From positions 1-64,000 of the forward strand of contig NZ_MSFI01000014.1 of NCBI RefSeq assembly GCF_001975785.1: a stretch of DNA of 64,000 nt, written 5' to 3'. The notes under the pieces are model-generated. The model was given only the letters and a program-made list of their open reading frames with translations. It had not been told where the DNA came from and searched no databases. This stretch comes from Domibacillus epiphyticus (GTDB taxonomy: Bacteria > Bacillota > Bacilli > Bacillales > Domibacillaceae). Shown here in pieces: positions 52,327 through 62,620 of the stretch. A program made the translations under genes and the position numbers. Positions within the stretch are counted from its first letter, which is position 1; the number at the start of each line of letters is the position of its first letter.

Positions 52327-53268
52327 ATGGAACATACATTCCACTCTTCGCAATGGAAATGGAAAGAGTTTGATATACATGCTGATTCTCAGGCAAAAGA
52401 GCTTGCCGAAAAACATATCACATGTAAAAGATGGGTAAAGGATGTAAAGACGAATCATACCAATTCGCTTGATATGTACACTGGAACACCGGGTGGGGAA
52501 ATAATATGGGGGTCAATTGTTTATAAGCAGGATTTGGATGAAAAAGACAATAGCTGTGTCTTTCATTTTTATTTAACTCGTAATGAACTAATCACAGCCA
52601 ATTTGGATTTAAAAGAACTTGAACATGCTGATGGAAAAGAAATGAGAGGGAAAATGCACTTTTCAGAAACGTCTATTGAAGGGTTCCTTGTCCTTCTAGG
52701 AGAAATTATGGCGCATTTTTTAAAAGAAATCGACAAATTCGAAGTACGGCTTCGCGATTTATTATGGGATATAAGAGAGCGTAATAATACGAAAATTTTA
52801 GATAAAACAGCAAACACAGATCACGAGCTTTTGAACTGGAAAAACTTAATTATTCCTATGAAAGAAATACATATGGCTGTGGAAGAGGCATTTGGTGATG
52901 AAGTGTTGGAAGGACCGGAATATAAACGTACGAAAAGGAGGATTTCACGCGCCAGCGAATTAATTCGTGAATACGAAGAGGAGATTAATGCTCTTTTAGA
53001 TCTAGAAAATGTCGTTTCTTCTCACCGCGGAAATGAAATTATGAAAACATTGACCGTCATTACAACGTTATTTACACCAGTCATGGCGCTGGGTGCAATC
53101 TGGGGAATGAATTTTAACCATATGCCTGAATTGGAATGGAAGTTTGGCTATTTATTTTCTGGTTTGCTCATTGCTGCTTGTACGTTTTTTCTTTACATTT
53201 TTTTGAAGAAAAAAGGGTGGATGGGTGATATTTTAGCCGTACGTACAAAGAAGTCGTTTTTTAAGTGA
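52327..53268 (+). CDS. CorA-like magnesium/divalent metal transporter
   Basis: This 313-aa protein has a large cytoplasmic domain, a long helix (SRASELIREYEEEINALLDLENVVSSHRGNEIMKT) and two C-terminal membrane helices. The signature GMN is in WGMNFNH between them. CorA proteins form pentameric Mg2+ or Co2+ channels. GGGGGAGG at 52308-52315 serves ATG 52327, while a TTG at 52318 and ATG 52306 are weaker choices. The N-terminus with HSSQWKWKEF resembles YfjQ. It is monocistronic. Confidence 0.88.
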   Translation: MEHTFHSSQWKWKEFDIHADSQAKELAEKHITCKRWVKDVKTNHTNSLDMYTGTPGGEIIWGSIVYKQDLDEKDNSCVFHFYLTRNELITANLDLKELEHADGKEMRGKMHFSETSIEGFLVLLGEIMAHFLKEIDKFEVRLRDLLWDIRERNNTKILDKTANTDHELLNWKNLIIPMKEIHMAVEEAFGDEVLEGPEYKRTKRRISRASELIREYEEEINALLDLENVVSSHRGNEIMKTLTVITTLFTPVMALGAIWGMNFNHMPELEWKFGYLFSGLLIAACTFFLYIFLKKKGWMGDILAVRTKKSFFK

Positions 53269-53418
53269 TTAGTTTTACTTATGGATGGTGATTAACTTCT
53301 TGATATTTACTTATATTGATCGTTGTAATAAGATAATAGGTGTGGAAAATTAGAACATAATGAAAGAACTAATTTTTCGGATGTCTTACATATTCATTAT
53401 TTTAGAGGGGGAACCGAA

Positions 53419-56142
53419 ATGGCGAAAAATGATGTGTTTAATGCCCGCGCAAGCTTTGATTTGAATGGTAAGCGCTATAATTATTATCGTCTGGCAGCAT
53501 TAGAAGAAGCGGGAACGGCAAAAGTTTCACGCCTGCCATATTCAATTAAAGTGTTACTTGAATCAGTACTTCGACAATATGATGGCTATGTTATCAAAAA
53601 AGATCACGTTGAAAACTTGGCAAAATGGGGAGTGGATGCTGATAAAGAAGCAGAAGTTCCATTCAAGCCATCACGTGTTATTTTGCAGGATTTCACAGGT
53701 GTTCCGGTTGTCGTTGACCTTGCTTCACTTCGAAAAGCAATGGCCGACATCGGCGGTGATCCACAAGTAATCAATCCGGAAATTCCGGTTGACCTTGTTA
53801 TTGACCACTCTGTTCAGGTAGATGCTTACGGCACGCAGGAAGCGCTTGACCGTAATATGGAACTTGAATTTGACCGCAATGCAGAGCGCTATGAGTTTTT
53901 AAGCTGGGCGCAAAAAGCATTTGATAACTATCGCGCGGTTCCACCGGCTACGGGAATTGTTCACCAGGTTAACCTTGAGTACCTCGCAAATGTTGTTCAT
54001 GCTGTTGAAACAACAGAAGGCGAGTTTGAAACTTACCCTGATACACTCGTCGGTACGGACTCTCATACAACAATGATTAACGGCATCGGTGTCCTCGGAT
54101 GGGGAGTCGGCGGTATTGAGGCAGAAGCAGGAATGCTTGGACAGCCTTCTTATTTCCCGATTCCTGAAGTAGTAGGTGTTAAATTAACAGGCGAACTTCC
54201 TGATGGTGCAACGGCAACTGACCTAGCGTTGAAAGTAACACAAGTTCTCCGCCTGCAGGGCGTTGTCGGAAAATTCGTCGAATTCTTCGGGCCTGGTGTT
54301 TCGTCACTTCCGCTTGCGGACCGTGCAACGATTGCAAATATGGCACCAGAATACGGTGCGACATGCGGTTTCTTCCCGGTTGATGCGGAAGCCCTTGACT
54401 ATATGCGTTTAACTGGCCGTGATGAAGAGCATATCCAAGTGGTTGAACAATATTTAAAAGAAAACGACATGTTCTTTACACCAGCAAACGAAGATCCAAT
54501 ATACACAACTGTAGTAGAACTAAACCTTGCTGAAATTGAGCCAAACTTGTCTGGTCCTAAACGTCCGCAAGATTTAATTCCACTTTCTCAAATGAAAAAA
54601 TCATTCCAGGATGCGATCAGCGCGCCTCAGGGCAACCATGGATTTGGTTTAACAGCAGACGAACTTGACCGTTCTGCAACTGTTACTTTTAATGACGGTA
54701 CAACTGCTGAAATGAAGACAGGTGCAATTGGAATTGCAGCCATTACGTCTTGTACTAATACTTCAAACCCTTACGTTCTTTTAGCTGCAGGCCTTGTGGC
54801 GAAAAAAGCCGTTGAACTTGGTCTTGAAGTGCCGAAATATGTGAAAACATCACTCGCGCCTGGTTCGAAAGTAGTTACAGGCTACCTTCGCGACTCTGGT
54901 TTACTTCCGTACATGGAAAAAATTGGATTCAATGTCGTCGGCTACGGCTGTACAACTTGTATTGGTAACTCCGGTCCAATGAAAGAAGAGATCGAAAAAG
55001 CAATTATTGACTCCGATCTTCTCGTTACATCTGTTTTGTCAGGGAACCGTAACTTTGAAGGCCGTATCCATCCGCTTGTAAAAGGTAACTACCTTGCGTC
55101 ACCACCGCTGGTTGTTGCGTATGCACTTGCAGGTAACGTAAACGTAGATCTTCAAAATGAGCCGATCGGCAAAGGAAAAGACGGTCAGGATGTTTTCTTT
55201 AAAGACATCTGGCCTGGAACAGAGGAAGTAAAAGAAGCAGTAAAACGCACTGTTACACCAGAATTGTTCCGTAAAGAATATGAGCAAGTATTTAACAGCA
55301 ACGCAAAATGGAATCAAATTCAAACTAGTAACGAAGCTCTTTACAGCTGGGATGATGATTCAACATACATTGCGAATCCAACGTTCTTCCAGAATCTATC
55401 GCCAAATCCTGAACCAATTCAAGCACTTACTGGCTTGCGTGTAATGGGCAAATTCGGTGATTCTGTTACTACCGATCATATTTCACCAGCAGGTGCAATT
55501 GGCAAAGATACTCCGGCTGGCTTATACCTTCGTTCGAAAGGTGTTGAGCCTCGTGATTTCAACTCCTATGGTTCACGCCGCGGTAACCATGAAGTCATGA
55601 TGCGCGGAACATTTGCGAATATTCGTATTCGAAATCAAATTGCCCCGGGTACAGAAGGCGGCTACACAACTTTCTGGCCAACAGGTGAAGTAATGCCAAT
55701 TTATGATGCTTGCATGAAGTATCAAGAGCAAGGTACAGGCCTTGTTGTTCTTGCTGGCAAAGATTATGGTATGGGTTCATCACGTGACTGGGCAGCGAAA
55801 GGAACAAATCTGCTTGGAGTGAAAACGGTTATCGCAGAAAGTTATGAGCGTATTCACCGTTCTAACCTTGTTATGATGGGGGTTCTGCCACTCCAGTTTA
55901 AACTTGGTGAAAACGCAGCAACACTGGGTTTGACGGGTGAAGAAACGATTGAAGTGGCCATTTCAAATGACGTGAAACCACGTGAAGTCGTAACCGTTAC
56001 AGCGACAGATAAAAATGGCAAGAAAACAGAGTTCCAGGCTCTTGTGCGCTTTGACTCTGAAGTTGACGTTGATTACTATCGTCATGGCGGTATTTTGCAA
56101 ATGGTCCTTCGTGGAAAATTACAAGGTGTCAATGCGAAATAA
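53419..56142 (+). CDS. citB: Aconitate hydratase (AcnA/CitB type)
   Basis: This 907-aa protein is of the IRP1/AcnA class. The three [4Fe-4S] ligands are Cys in TSCTNTSNP and the CTTC pair of [11 protein letters not shown]. The swivel domain has the active-site motif [15 protein letters not shown]. It interconverts citrate and isocitrate in the TCA cycle and, in Bacillus, binds RNA when iron is low. GAGGGGG precedes the ATG. It is followed by a strong terminator and then by a small Fur-type basic protein gene, which fits the link to iron. Confidence 0.97.
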   Translation: MAKNDVFNARASFDLNGKRYNYYRLAALEEAGTAKVSRLPYSIKVLLESVLRQYDGYVIKKDHVENLAKWGVDADKEAEVPFKPSRVILQDFTGVPVVVDLASLRKAMADIGGDPQVINPEIPVDLVIDHSVQVDAYGTQEALDRNMELEFDRNAERYEFLSWAQKAFDNYRAVPPATGIVHQVNLEYLANVVHAVETTEGEFETYPDTLVGTDSHTTMINGIGVLGWGVGGIEAEAGMLGQPSYFPIPEVVGVKLTGELPDGATATDLALKVTQVLRLQGVVGKFVEFFGPGVSSLPLADRATIANMAPEYGATCGFFPVDAEALDYMRLTGRDEEHIQVVEQYLKENDMFFTPANEDPIYTTVVELNLAEIEPNLSGPKRPQDLIPLSQMKKSFQDAISAPQGNHGFGLTADELDRSATVTFNDGTTAEMKTGAIGIAAITSCTNTSNPYVLLAAGLVAKKAVELGLEVPKYVKTSLAPGSKVVTGYLRDSGLLPYMEKIGFNVVGYGCTTCIGNSGPMKEEIEKAIIDSDLLVTSVLSGNRNFEGRIHPLVKGNYLASPPLVVAYALAGNVNVDLQNEPIGKGKDGQDVFFKDIWPGTEEVKEAVKRTVTPELFRKEYEQVFNSNAKWNQIQTSNEALYSWDDDSTYIANPTFFQNLSPNPEPIQALTGLRVMGKFGDSVTTDHISPAGAIGKDTPAGLYLRSKGVEPRDFNSYGSRRGNHEVMMRGTFANIRIRNQIAPGTEGGYTTFWPTGEVMPIYDACMKYQEQGTGLVVLAGKDYGMGSSRDWAAKGTNLLGVKTVIAESYERIHRSNLVMMGVLPLQFKLGENAATLGLTGEETIEVAISNDVKPREVVTVTATDKNGKKTEFQALVRFDSEVDVDYYRHGGILQMVLRGKLQGVNAK

Positions 56143-56155
56143 TGAAGAAGGTTGG

Positions 56156-56190
56156 AAAGCCGGCTCCAATTAATGGAGCCGGCTTTCTTT
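56156..56190 (+). terminator. Terminator after citB
   Basis: AAAGCCGGCTCCA and TGGAGCCGGCTTT arms are followed by CTTTATG. Confidence 0.9.
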
Positions 56191-56266
56191 ATGAATAATT
56201 ATTTGAATATTTTGTATTAAAACATTATTTATGGGAATGATAACATTTAATCAGAAAGGAGTGAAA

Positions 56267-56410
56267 ATGATGCGTAAAATTCAGAAAAAAACATTAACAG
56301 AGCTTATAAAACAAAATAAAGAGGAACTCCTTGCTGATGCAGCTGCGATGGAAATACTCGAAGAAAGGCTTGAATCGAAATTTATAGCCTATGCTGACGA
56401 AGGAAAATAA
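56267..56410 (+). CDS. FbpB-like small basic protein
   Basis: This 47-aa protein reads RKIQKKTLTELIKQNKEELL, then AAAMEILEERLESKF. That is the pattern of Fur-regulated basic proteins (FbpB family), which in B. subtilis help the iron-sparing sRNA FsrA repress iron-rich enzymes. AAAGGAGTG precedes the ATG. No firm Fur box is seen upstream (GGAATGATAACATTT is a weak half match). The site just after aconitase, a main target of iron sparing, is suggestive. Confidence 0.7.
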   Translation: MMRKIQKKTLTELIKQNKEELLADAAAMEILEERLESKFIAYADEGK

Positions 56411-56520
56411 GCCGGTATTCGTACCGGAATTTATACATAATCCAGCTAGTTTATAGCATAATCGAAGTTGCTATTGTATGTTGAATATAGTTTAATTGAA
56501 CATAGAACTGAATAAATATT

Positions 56521-56660
56521 ATAAGTGCTCGATACATATGTGGAGAGATAATAGGGAATCCGGTGAAAATCCGGAGCAGCCCCCGCTACTGTAAAAGCAG
56601 TTTGTTATGACAAATATGCTTAAGTCAGGATACCTGCTTATAATATCCGTTTCTGTATTC
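56521..56660 (+). promoter_or_regulatory. Cobalamin riboswitch
   Basis: The region holds AATAGGGAATCCGGTGAAAATCC-like core words, GAGCAGCCCCCGCTACTGT (the conserved B12 box area) and CAGGATACCTGC. That combination defines the cobalamin aptamer. It is followed about 60 bases later by an intrinsic terminator, so control is likely by transcription attenuation: B12 binding would turn off cobT-bluB. Confidence 0.93.
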
Positions 56661-56716
56661 TTCGGTGGGAGGAAAAGGATTTTAAAAACACATTTAAGTT
56701 CTTTAAATTTGTCTTG

Positions 56717-56748
56717 AAACCTTAACTTCTTTCGTTAAGGTTTTTTTA
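56717..56748 (+). terminator. Terminator of the cobalamin riboswitch
   Basis: AAACCTTAAC and GTTAAGGTTT arms are followed by TTTTATTT. It lies between the aptamer and cobT. Confidence 0.85.
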
Positions 56749-56783
56749 TTTAGGACTTAAAATTAGAAAGGATGCTGCTTAAA

Positions 56784-57833
56784 ATGATGAATAGACTTCA
56801 AGGCATACATATACCGAATTTAGATGAAAAAATGGGCATGAATGCAGAGAAATATGTAAATTCACTGACGAAACCTCCGGGTAGCCTTGGTAGATTAGAA
56901 GAAGTAGTGATAGAACTAGCGAAAATGACGGGAGAGGCATTTCCAGAAATCTCGCCGCCCGGGGTTATTGTATTTGCAGCTGATCACGGGATCACTTCTG
57001 AAGGGGTTTCTGCTTTCCCGCAGGAAGTAACATGTCAAATGGTTCGGAATTTTTTAAACGGGGGAGCTGCTATTAATGTATTCAGCAGATCTATTAATGC
57101 CCGCTTAAGCATTGTGGATATCGGTGTGTCTTCTGATATCGAGGATGAAAATCTTGTAAAGAAAAAAGTTCGATATGGAACAGCAAATTTTTTAAACGAA
57201 GATGCTATGTCCCCCGATGAAGCAGTAAAAGCAATTGAAATAGGCTTCGAACTGGGACAAAAAATGATAAATGATGGTGCGAAATGTCTAATTCTAGGTG
57301 AAATGGGAATTGGGAATACAACAACGAGCAGCGCTGTTGCCGCAGCGATTAGCGGAAAAAATATCGATAGTCTTGTTGGAATCGGTACTGGAATTGAGAA
57401 AAATAAAATACCATATAAACAACAAGTTATTATGAACGCACTTAAAAGAAGAAAACCAGCCGCAGATGATCCAATTGATGTTTTATCGAAAGTCGGAGGA
57501 CTTGAAATTGCTGGAATGGCTGGTGCAATGCTTGCTGCAGCAAGTAACAGAACACCGATACTCATTGATGGGTTCATTTGTGCCACTGCCGCTTTAGTAG
57601 CGAAATTAATTTCTAATCAGGTGACTGACTACATGATTTTAGGACACCGTTCCGTTGAGCCAGGACATACACACGTAATGGAGCTGCTGGGTAAAAAACC
57701 GCTTCTCGATTTGGAAATGAGGCTTGGAGAAGGGACAGGCGCTGCGGTTGCTTTTCCAATTCTTCAATCAGCCGTCTTGATGCTAAAAGAAATGGCCACG
57801 TTTGAAACAGCCCAAATTTCAAACAAAGAGTAA
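56784..57833 (+). CDS. cobT: Nicotinate-nucleotide:dimethylbenzimidazole phosphoribosyltransferase
   Basis: This protein of about 349 aa has the family marks KPPGSLGRLE, VFAADHGITSEGVSAFPQEVT, LGEMGIGNTTTSSA and the catalytic Glu of RLGEGTGAAVAFP. CobT attaches phosphoribose to 5,6-dimethylbenzimidazole, giving alpha-ribazole phosphate for the lower ligand of B12. AAAGGA precedes ATG 56784 at a good distance; ATG 56772 lies too near it. It is under the cobalamin riboswitch and is followed by bluB. Confidence 0.95.
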   Translation: MMNRLQGIHIPNLDEKMGMNAEKYVNSLTKPPGSLGRLEEVVIELAKMTGEAFPEISPPGVIVFAADHGITSEGVSAFPQEVTCQMVRNFLNGGAAINVFSRSINARLSIVDIGVSSDIEDENLVKKKVRYGTANFLNEDAMSPDEAVKAIEIGFELGQKMINDGAKCLILGEMGIGNTTTSSAVAAAISGKNIDSLVGIGTGIEKNKIPYKQQVIMNALKRRKPAADDPIDVLSKVGGLEIAGMAGAMLAAASNRTPILIDGFICATAALVAKLISNQVTDYMILGHRSVEPGHTHVMELLGKKPLLDLEMRLGEGTGAAVAFPILQSAVLMLKEMATFETAQISNKE

Positions 57834-57846
57834 AGGTGGTGTCTGT

Positions 57847-58488
57847 ATGTTCACGAATGAAGAAAAAGAAGCGATCTATAAAGTGATATTCACTAGAAGA
57901 GACGTACGTAGTTTTTTGCCTGATCCAGTTCCGGAAGAAGCGGTTAAACGAATAATAAAAGCGGCACATCATGCTCCATCGGTCGGGTTTATGCAGCCAT
58001 GGAATTTTATCTTGATTGAGTCGGAGGAGATAAAAGACCGCTTAGCTTGGGCGGCGGAGAAAGAGAGAAGAGCACTTGCCATTCATTACGAAGATGATGG
58101 CCGATCAACAAAATTTCTCGATTTAAAAATTGAAGGCCTTAAAGAAGCCCCTTTAACGATTTGTGTAACATGCGATCCATCCAGGGGAGGATCCCACGTA
58201 CTCGGACGAAATTCAATTCCGGAAACGGATATGATGTCGACGGCTTGTGCGATTCAAAATATGTGGCTTGCGTCATGCGCTGAAGGTTTGGCAATGGGAT
58301 GGGTGAGTTTTTATAAAAAATCTGATGTGCGTGATATTTTGGAAATACCGCCCCATATTGATCCTGTTGCTTTATTGTCGATTGGGTATACGGATGTTTA
58401 TCCGAAAAATCCTATATTGGAAACGGCAAAATGGAGAAAAAGGGAGGAGTTAGATCGTTTGTTATTTCATAATAAGTGGTCACTGTAA
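57847..58488 (+). CDS. bluB: 5,6-dimethylbenzimidazole synthase BluB
   Basis: This 213-aa flavin destructase of the nitroreductase fold is BluB-like. FTRRDVRSFLPDPVPEE, HHAPSVGFMQPWNF and SIGYTDVYP are the marks of BluB, and the two long inserts differ from ordinary nitroreductases. It splits reduced FMN with oxygen to make the DMB base. AAAGGTGG precedes the ATG, 13 bases after cobT. With CobT this gives DMB formation and activation, so the host can remodel or finish cobamides with DMB. Confidence 0.93.
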   Translation: MFTNEEKEAIYKVIFTRRDVRSFLPDPVPEEAVKRIIKAAHHAPSVGFMQPWNFILIESEEIKDRLAWAAEKERRALAIHYEDDGRSTKFLDLKIEGLKEAPLTICVTCDPSRGGSHVLGRNSIPETDMMSTACAIQNMWLASCAEGLAMGWVSFYKKSDVRDILEIPPHIDPVALLSIGYTDVYPKNPILETAKWRKREELDRLLFHNKWSL

Positions 58489-58495
58489 AAAGAGT

Positions 58496-58535
58496 AAAAG
58501 GAATCCCATTCCCGGACTTTCGGAGGGATTCCTTT
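58496..58535. terminator. Bidirectional terminator between bluB and ggt
   Basis: AAAAGGAATCCC and GGGATTCCTTTT arms enclose about 16 bases. Confidence 0.85.
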
Positions 58536-58542
58536 TCGTTTA

Positions 58543-60219
58543 TTACTCAGGAACAACCGGGATACCGGGTCGAGAGGAGTCACAGGCGCCGTATAGTTCA
58601 CCGGACTTTGAATTGATTAAAATGGCCTGCACGTTGCCGATTGAGAGCGCAATGTTTTCGAATTGAAAATTCATTTGCTCCAGCTTTTGCTTTGCATCTT
58701 CCGGGAATCCTTCTTCCTGCCAGATAAGAGGTCCCGTCCCGTTATAAATACGGGGTTCTTCAATCGCGTCTTTGACGTCCATCCCATAATCCAGCACATG
58801 AATCATCGTTTGTAAAACAGACGCCGGAATAGTCGGACCACCGGGGGAACCGAGGGTCATAAAGGGATCTCCATCTTTAAAAACAATTGTTGGTGTTTTC
58901 ATGCTTACAGGATATTTACCTGGTTCAACGGAATTAATGCCAGCAGGATCCGGGTCGAAGTCTGTCATATCATTATTTAATAAAAATCCATATCCGGGGA
59001 CCATAATCCCGGAACCAAAAAAGTGTTCAAGCGAAGAAGTGCAAGCGGCAATATTGCCATCGCCGTCGACAGCAATAAAATGGGTGGTTTCCAATCCGGA
59101 TTCGTTTGGGCTCGGTTTTTGATGATGACGCTCTTTGCTTTTATTATATTCCCAGGGATTTCCTTCTGTTATCGATTCATTGCGGTAATCAAAATTTAAT
59201 AATTTGACTCTCTCTTTTATATACTCAATATGAAGGAGTCCGTCTATAGGAATGTCATAACATTCAGGATCCCCCATAAATGCTAATTTATCAGCTGTCA
59301 TGATTCGCATGACTTCTGCAAGGACATAATACTTTTCCCAGGAGTTGACTTCATATTGGGAAATATCGAGCATTTCGATCATCTTTAACATGTATAATAA
59401 AGCGAAACCGCCGCCGTTTGGCGGGGAGGGTACGGCAATTGTGTAATCACGGTATGAACCGGTAATTGCTTCTGAAACAGAAGCTTCATATTCTGCTAAA
59501 TCGCTTTTTTCAATAAAGCCGTCAAACGACTTTACTGTTTTGATAATCGCGTTTGCAATTTCACCTTTATAAAAAGCATCAGCGCCATTTTCCTGCAAAA
59601 TCTTCAAGGTCTTTGTCAGCTCATCGTTCACAACAATTTCGCCTTCAGTGAGCGGCACGTCATTAGGGAAATAAAATTTTCGTGCTTCTTCACCAAGACG
59701 ATGGCTAAATCGTTCCAGTCCTGTATTCCATGTTAAATTAACACGGACACCTTCTTCGGATAAACGAACAGCTGGATCCATCACTTCAGACCATTTCATT
59801 GTGCCAAATTGGTCAAGAGCTTTTTCAAATCCTTTCAAAATACCTGGTACAGCTACAGCGGTACCAGGTGTAGAACGTTCGATAAATGGAATAATATCCT
59901 CTCGTTCATCAACAAAAATATTTTTATGCGCTTTTTTCGGTGCGATGGAATGACCGTTTACGACAAACGTTTTTTTCTTTTTTGCGTCATAGTATACAAT
60001 AAATCCACTTGCTGCAAGCCCTGTGTTAAACGGTTCGGATACAGATAGGGCAAATTGCATAGCGGCAAGTGCGTCCATAGCATTTCCGCCATTTGATAAA
60101 ATAGTTGCGCCAATGATAGATGATTCTTCAGTAGCACTAGCGGTCATGCCTTTTTTTCCATATGCCCGCTGTTTGGAAGAATCCACTTTCTGATTGGCCC
60201 ATATATACTCTGTTTTCAT
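58543..60219 (-). CDS. ggt: Gamma-glutamyltransferase
   Basis: This 558-aa protein is of the Ntn-hydrolase family. The catalytic Thr is the first of GLETTHFIAVDGDGNIAACTSSL, where the precursor is cut into two subunits; the later GSPGGPTIPASVLQT motif is also conserved. No signal peptide is visible, so it seems cytoplasmic, unlike B. subtilis Ggt. It transfers or hydrolyses gamma-glutamyl groups. The ATG touches the stop of the M20 peptidase gene upstream, so the two form an operon for peptide or folate-like conjugates. Confidence 0.9.
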   Translation of the reverse strand: MKTEYIWANQKVDSSKQRAYGKKGMTASATEESSIIGATILSNGGNAMDALAAMQFALSVSEPFNTGLAASGFIVYYDAKKKKTFVVNGHSIAPKKAHKNIFVDEREDIIPFIERSTPGTAVAVPGILKGFEKALDQFGTMKWSEVMDPAVRLSEEGVRVNLTWNTGLERFSHRLGEEARKFYFPNDVPLTEGEIVVNDELTKTLKILQENGADAFYKGEIANAIIKTVKSFDGFIEKSDLAEYEASVSEAITGSYRDYTIAVPSPPNGGGFALLYMLKMIEMLDISQYEVNSWEKYYVLAEVMRIMTADKLAFMGDPECYDIPIDGLLHIEYIKERVKLLNFDYRNESITEGNPWEYNKSKERHHQKPSPNESGLETTHFIAVDGDGNIAACTSSLEHFFGSGIMVPGYGFLLNNDMTDFDPDPAGINSVEPGKYPVSMKTPTIVFKDGDPFMTLGSPGGPTIPASVLQTMIHVLDYGMDVKDAIEEPRIYNGTGPLIWQEEGFPEDAKQKLEQMNFQFENIALSIGNVQAILINSKSGELYGACDSSRPGIPVVPE

Positions 60220-61376
60220 TATTGCTGCTCCTCCATCTCTTTTTTCGTTAAACTTTCGATCGTTTTGGCTAGGAGAGCGGTTCGTTCAATAAGAGATTGA
60301 ATGTTTGTATATTCATCAGTCTCACTATGAGAAAACTCACCGACAGGTCCCATTCCATCAATTGTAGGCACTCCTTCACTGGCAGTAAAAGAAGCATCTG
60401 ATGCGCCGCCTGTTGCTTCACCATGCAGATGAAGACCGAGCTCTTTTCCTGTTTGTTTAACTCGTTCAAAAAGCTCTTGTGATTCTTTCGTCATTTCCAT
60501 TGGAGGTCTTGAAATCTGTCCTTCTATTTTTGTTTCTGTACCTTTTATTGTCTCTTCTTCAGCTATAGAATAAATTTCTTTCACCACATCCTCTGCTTGC
60601 TCTTTATTTGCAACACGGACATCAATTACCGCTTCTGCGTCTGGCGATACCGTATTCGCTGAAGTACCGCCTTTAATTAAACCGACGTTTACTGTCAATC
60701 CTTTTTCTATTTTATTTAACTGATGCAGCTTAATAATTTTATAGGCAATTTCTTCGATGGCACTCCGTCCGATTTCAGGTTCTACACCTGCATGTGCGCT
60801 TTTGCCCGTAACGCTCATTTTAAAGCTGCCGACACCTTTGCGTGATGTAACAACGCCTTCATTTGGACGCCCGCACTCGACGACTAAACAATATTCCTTC
60901 CCTTCAGCGGCTTCTTTTATGAGCGTTTTTGAAGAGGGGGATCCAATTTCTTCATCGCTGTTAAAAAGGATGTGTACGTTATGAAAAGAGGCTAGTCCGT
61001 AATGCTTTAAAGCTTTCATTGCATAAAGTACTTGCACATGACTGGCTTTTTCATCATTAACACCAGGACCGTATGCTTTGTCCCCGATAATTTGAAATGG
61101 TCTTTTAGATGATTCCCCTTTAGGGAACACGGTATCCATATGGGCAATAATTAAAATTTTTGGCTTTATTGAGTTTGAAGAAGTAATGCTTAAGTGATTG
61201 CCAAACTTTTTTTCTCTGTGAACAATTACCTTTAAGCCAATTTCCTCAAATTCTTTTTGTAAAATCGAGCTAATTTTATTCACGCCTGCTTGATCATAGG
61301 AATTACTGTCTATGTTGACGAGTTTTTCAAAAAGCGCCATCATATTATCTTTTTCTTTTTTTAAATACGTAATCAC
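60219..61376 (-). CDS. M20 family metallopeptidase (carboxypeptidase G2-like)
   Basis: This 385-aa protein has zinc ligands in IAHMDTVFP, GPGVNDEKAS, NSDEEIGSPSS, VVECGRPNEG and GEFSHSETDEY, and a lid domain between. The central motif has NDEKAS instead of the more usual NDMKGG. It resembles glutamate carboxypeptidases that remove C-terminal Glu from folates or peptides. GTG 61376 follows AAGGAGG. It is the first gene of an operon with ggt, so both enzymes act on glutamyl compounds; that is inferred. Confidence 0.88.
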   Translation of the reverse strand: MITYLKKEKDNMMALFEKLVNIDSNSYDQAGVNKISSILQKEFEEIGLKVIVHREKKFGNHLSITSSNSIKPKILIIAHMDTVFPKGESSKRPFQIIGDKAYGPGVNDEKASHVQVLYAMKALKHYGLASFHNVHILFNSDEEIGSPSSKTLIKEAAEGKEYCLVVECGRPNEGVVTSRKGVGSFKMSVTGKSAHAGVEPEIGRSAIEEIAYKIIKLHQLNKIEKGLTVNVGLIKGGTSANTVSPDAEAVIDVRVANKEQAEDVVKEIYSIAEEETIKGTETKIEGQISRPPMEMTKESQELFERVKQTGKELGLHLHGEATGGASDASFTASEGVPTIDGMGPVGEFSHSETDEYTNIQSLIERTALLAKTIESLTKKEMEEQQ

Positions 61377-61493
61377 GTTAATTCCTCCTTGTTGCTATTG
61401 ACTACATGTACCCGAAAAGACAAAAATGATAAACGTTTGGAGAAAATATGGTAAAATGGATGTAGAAGAGGAATGTAAAAGGAGTTTTGATCA

Positions 61494-61916
61494 TTGTATA
61501 TTTCAGAAGCAGAAGTAGAAGTCCGATATGCAGAAACAGATGCAATGCAAGTTGTATACCACGGTCAATATGTTGTCTGGTTTGAGATTGGCCGAACGAA
61601 ACTAATTAAAGATCTTGGTTTTGATTACGCTGAAATGGAGAAAGCGGGGTTTGTCTCGCCTGTCGTTGATATTCATGTTTCCTACAAGAGGCCATTCCGT
61701 TACGGTGAAACAGCGATTGTCCGCACATGGATTGAGACGCATAATGGCATCCGGACAACATATGGATATGAAATTGTGAATCAAGAAGGAAATGTATGTG
61801 TGACTGGCGAAAGTGTTCATACGGTTGTAAAAAAAGAAACGTTCCGGCCGGTGAAATTTAAAAAAGAGTTTCCAGAGTGGCATGGCGTATATGAGAAGGA
61901 AAAGAAGCCGGTTTAA
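61494..61916 (+). CDS. yneP: YneP, hotdog-fold acyl-CoA thioesterase
   Basis: This 140-aa protein is of the 4HBT/YbgC type. VRYAETDAMQVVYHGQYVVWFEIGRT holds the catalytic Asp and His, and PVVDIHVSYKRPFRYGE follows as usual. It hydrolyses acyl-CoA thioesters. The TTG at 61494 follows AAAAGGAG. The last base overlaps yneQ (ATGG), so they are cotranscribed; both have the same order in B. subtilis. Confidence 0.92.
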   Translation: MYISEAEVEVRYAETDAMQVVYHGQYVVWFEIGRTKLIKDLGFDYAEMEKAGFVSPVVDIHVSYKRPFRYGETAIVRTWIETHNGIRTTYGYEIVNQEGNVCVTGESVHTVVKKETFRPVKFKKEFPEWHGVYEKEKKPV

Positions 61917-62221
61917 TGGCATTTGGTCTTAAACGGATAGATGTAGATAGGTGGAAGCGGGAACTGGAAACAGGCGAAATAGCATTCTTAACGCATTACT
62001 GGTATGACGAACGGTTCCCGCAATACCGTACTGTTACGAAAGCTGGGTGTATACAAATAGAAAAGCTTATCAAATGGGGGCATCTATACGGATTGAATCC
62101 GGAATGGATAGACTTGCGTAATCCATCCCGTCCGCATTTTGACTTACTTGGCGACAAACAGCTGATTATATTAAAAGCGGAAGGGCTAAACAGCCATATC
62201 CAAAAATTTCAACTCGAATAA
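61916..62221 (+). CDS. yneQ: YneQ, conserved small protein
   Basis: This 101-aa protein reads FGLKRIDVDRWKRELETGEIAFLTHYWYDERFPQYRTVTKAGC in its first half and ends KQLIILKAEGL. It is the YneQ family of Bacillus, whose function is unknown. It overlaps the stop of yneP by a base and has no ribosome binding site other than the end of yneP (GAAGCCGG), so translation is coupled. Confidence 0.88.
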   Translation: MAFGLKRIDVDRWKRELETGEIAFLTHYWYDERFPQYRTVTKAGCIQIEKLIKWGHLYGLNPEWIDLRNPSRPHFDLLGDKQLIILKAEGLNSHIQKFQLE

Positions 62222-62222
62222 A

Positions 62223-62516
62223 TTAATCCCGAGTATATTCGTAAGCAGGTTCATTTAGCTGATCATTAAAACCGACGACAAGATGATGTCCGTCAAAATA
62301 CCATACATCTTTTTCTTCAACGAAATACGTGACGCCATCGTGCCTCACTGTCACAGCGGCTTCGATCGGTTCTTCTTTGGAAACACCGAGTGAAAAGCCT
62401 TCATGAAGAGGGCTGGAGCCGCCATACCTTACATAAAAACGGATAAAGTTACCATCGACGGCATCCATTTCTTCTTCGAACCACTTTTTTGCTTGTTTGC
62501 TCAATTCAATTTTCAT
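62223..62516 (-). CDS. yneR: YneR, HesB/IscA-fold protein
   Basis: This 97-aa protein has an iron-sulfur biosynthesis (HesB-like) fold: KIELSKQAKKWFEEEM, VRYGGSSPLHEGFSLGV and YFVEEKDVWYFDGHHL. The cysteines that IscA proteins use are absent, so it is the YneR subclass, which may not carry a cluster. It is convergent with yneQ and the stops are 1 base apart, with no clear terminator between them. Confidence 0.9.
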   Translation of the reverse strand: MKIELSKQAKKWFEEEMDAVDGNFIRFYVRYGGSSPLHEGFSLGVSKEEPIEAAVTVRHDGVTYFVEEKDVWYFDGHHLVVGFNDQLNEPAYEYTRD

Positions 62517-62620
62517 GTTGTATCAACTCCGGTTTTTTTACATAGTGTAGCACGGAATACTGATGAGTCAAAATAAAATACAATGCTGCCGGATACGATT
62601 TATACGAAGGAGGATTGCTT

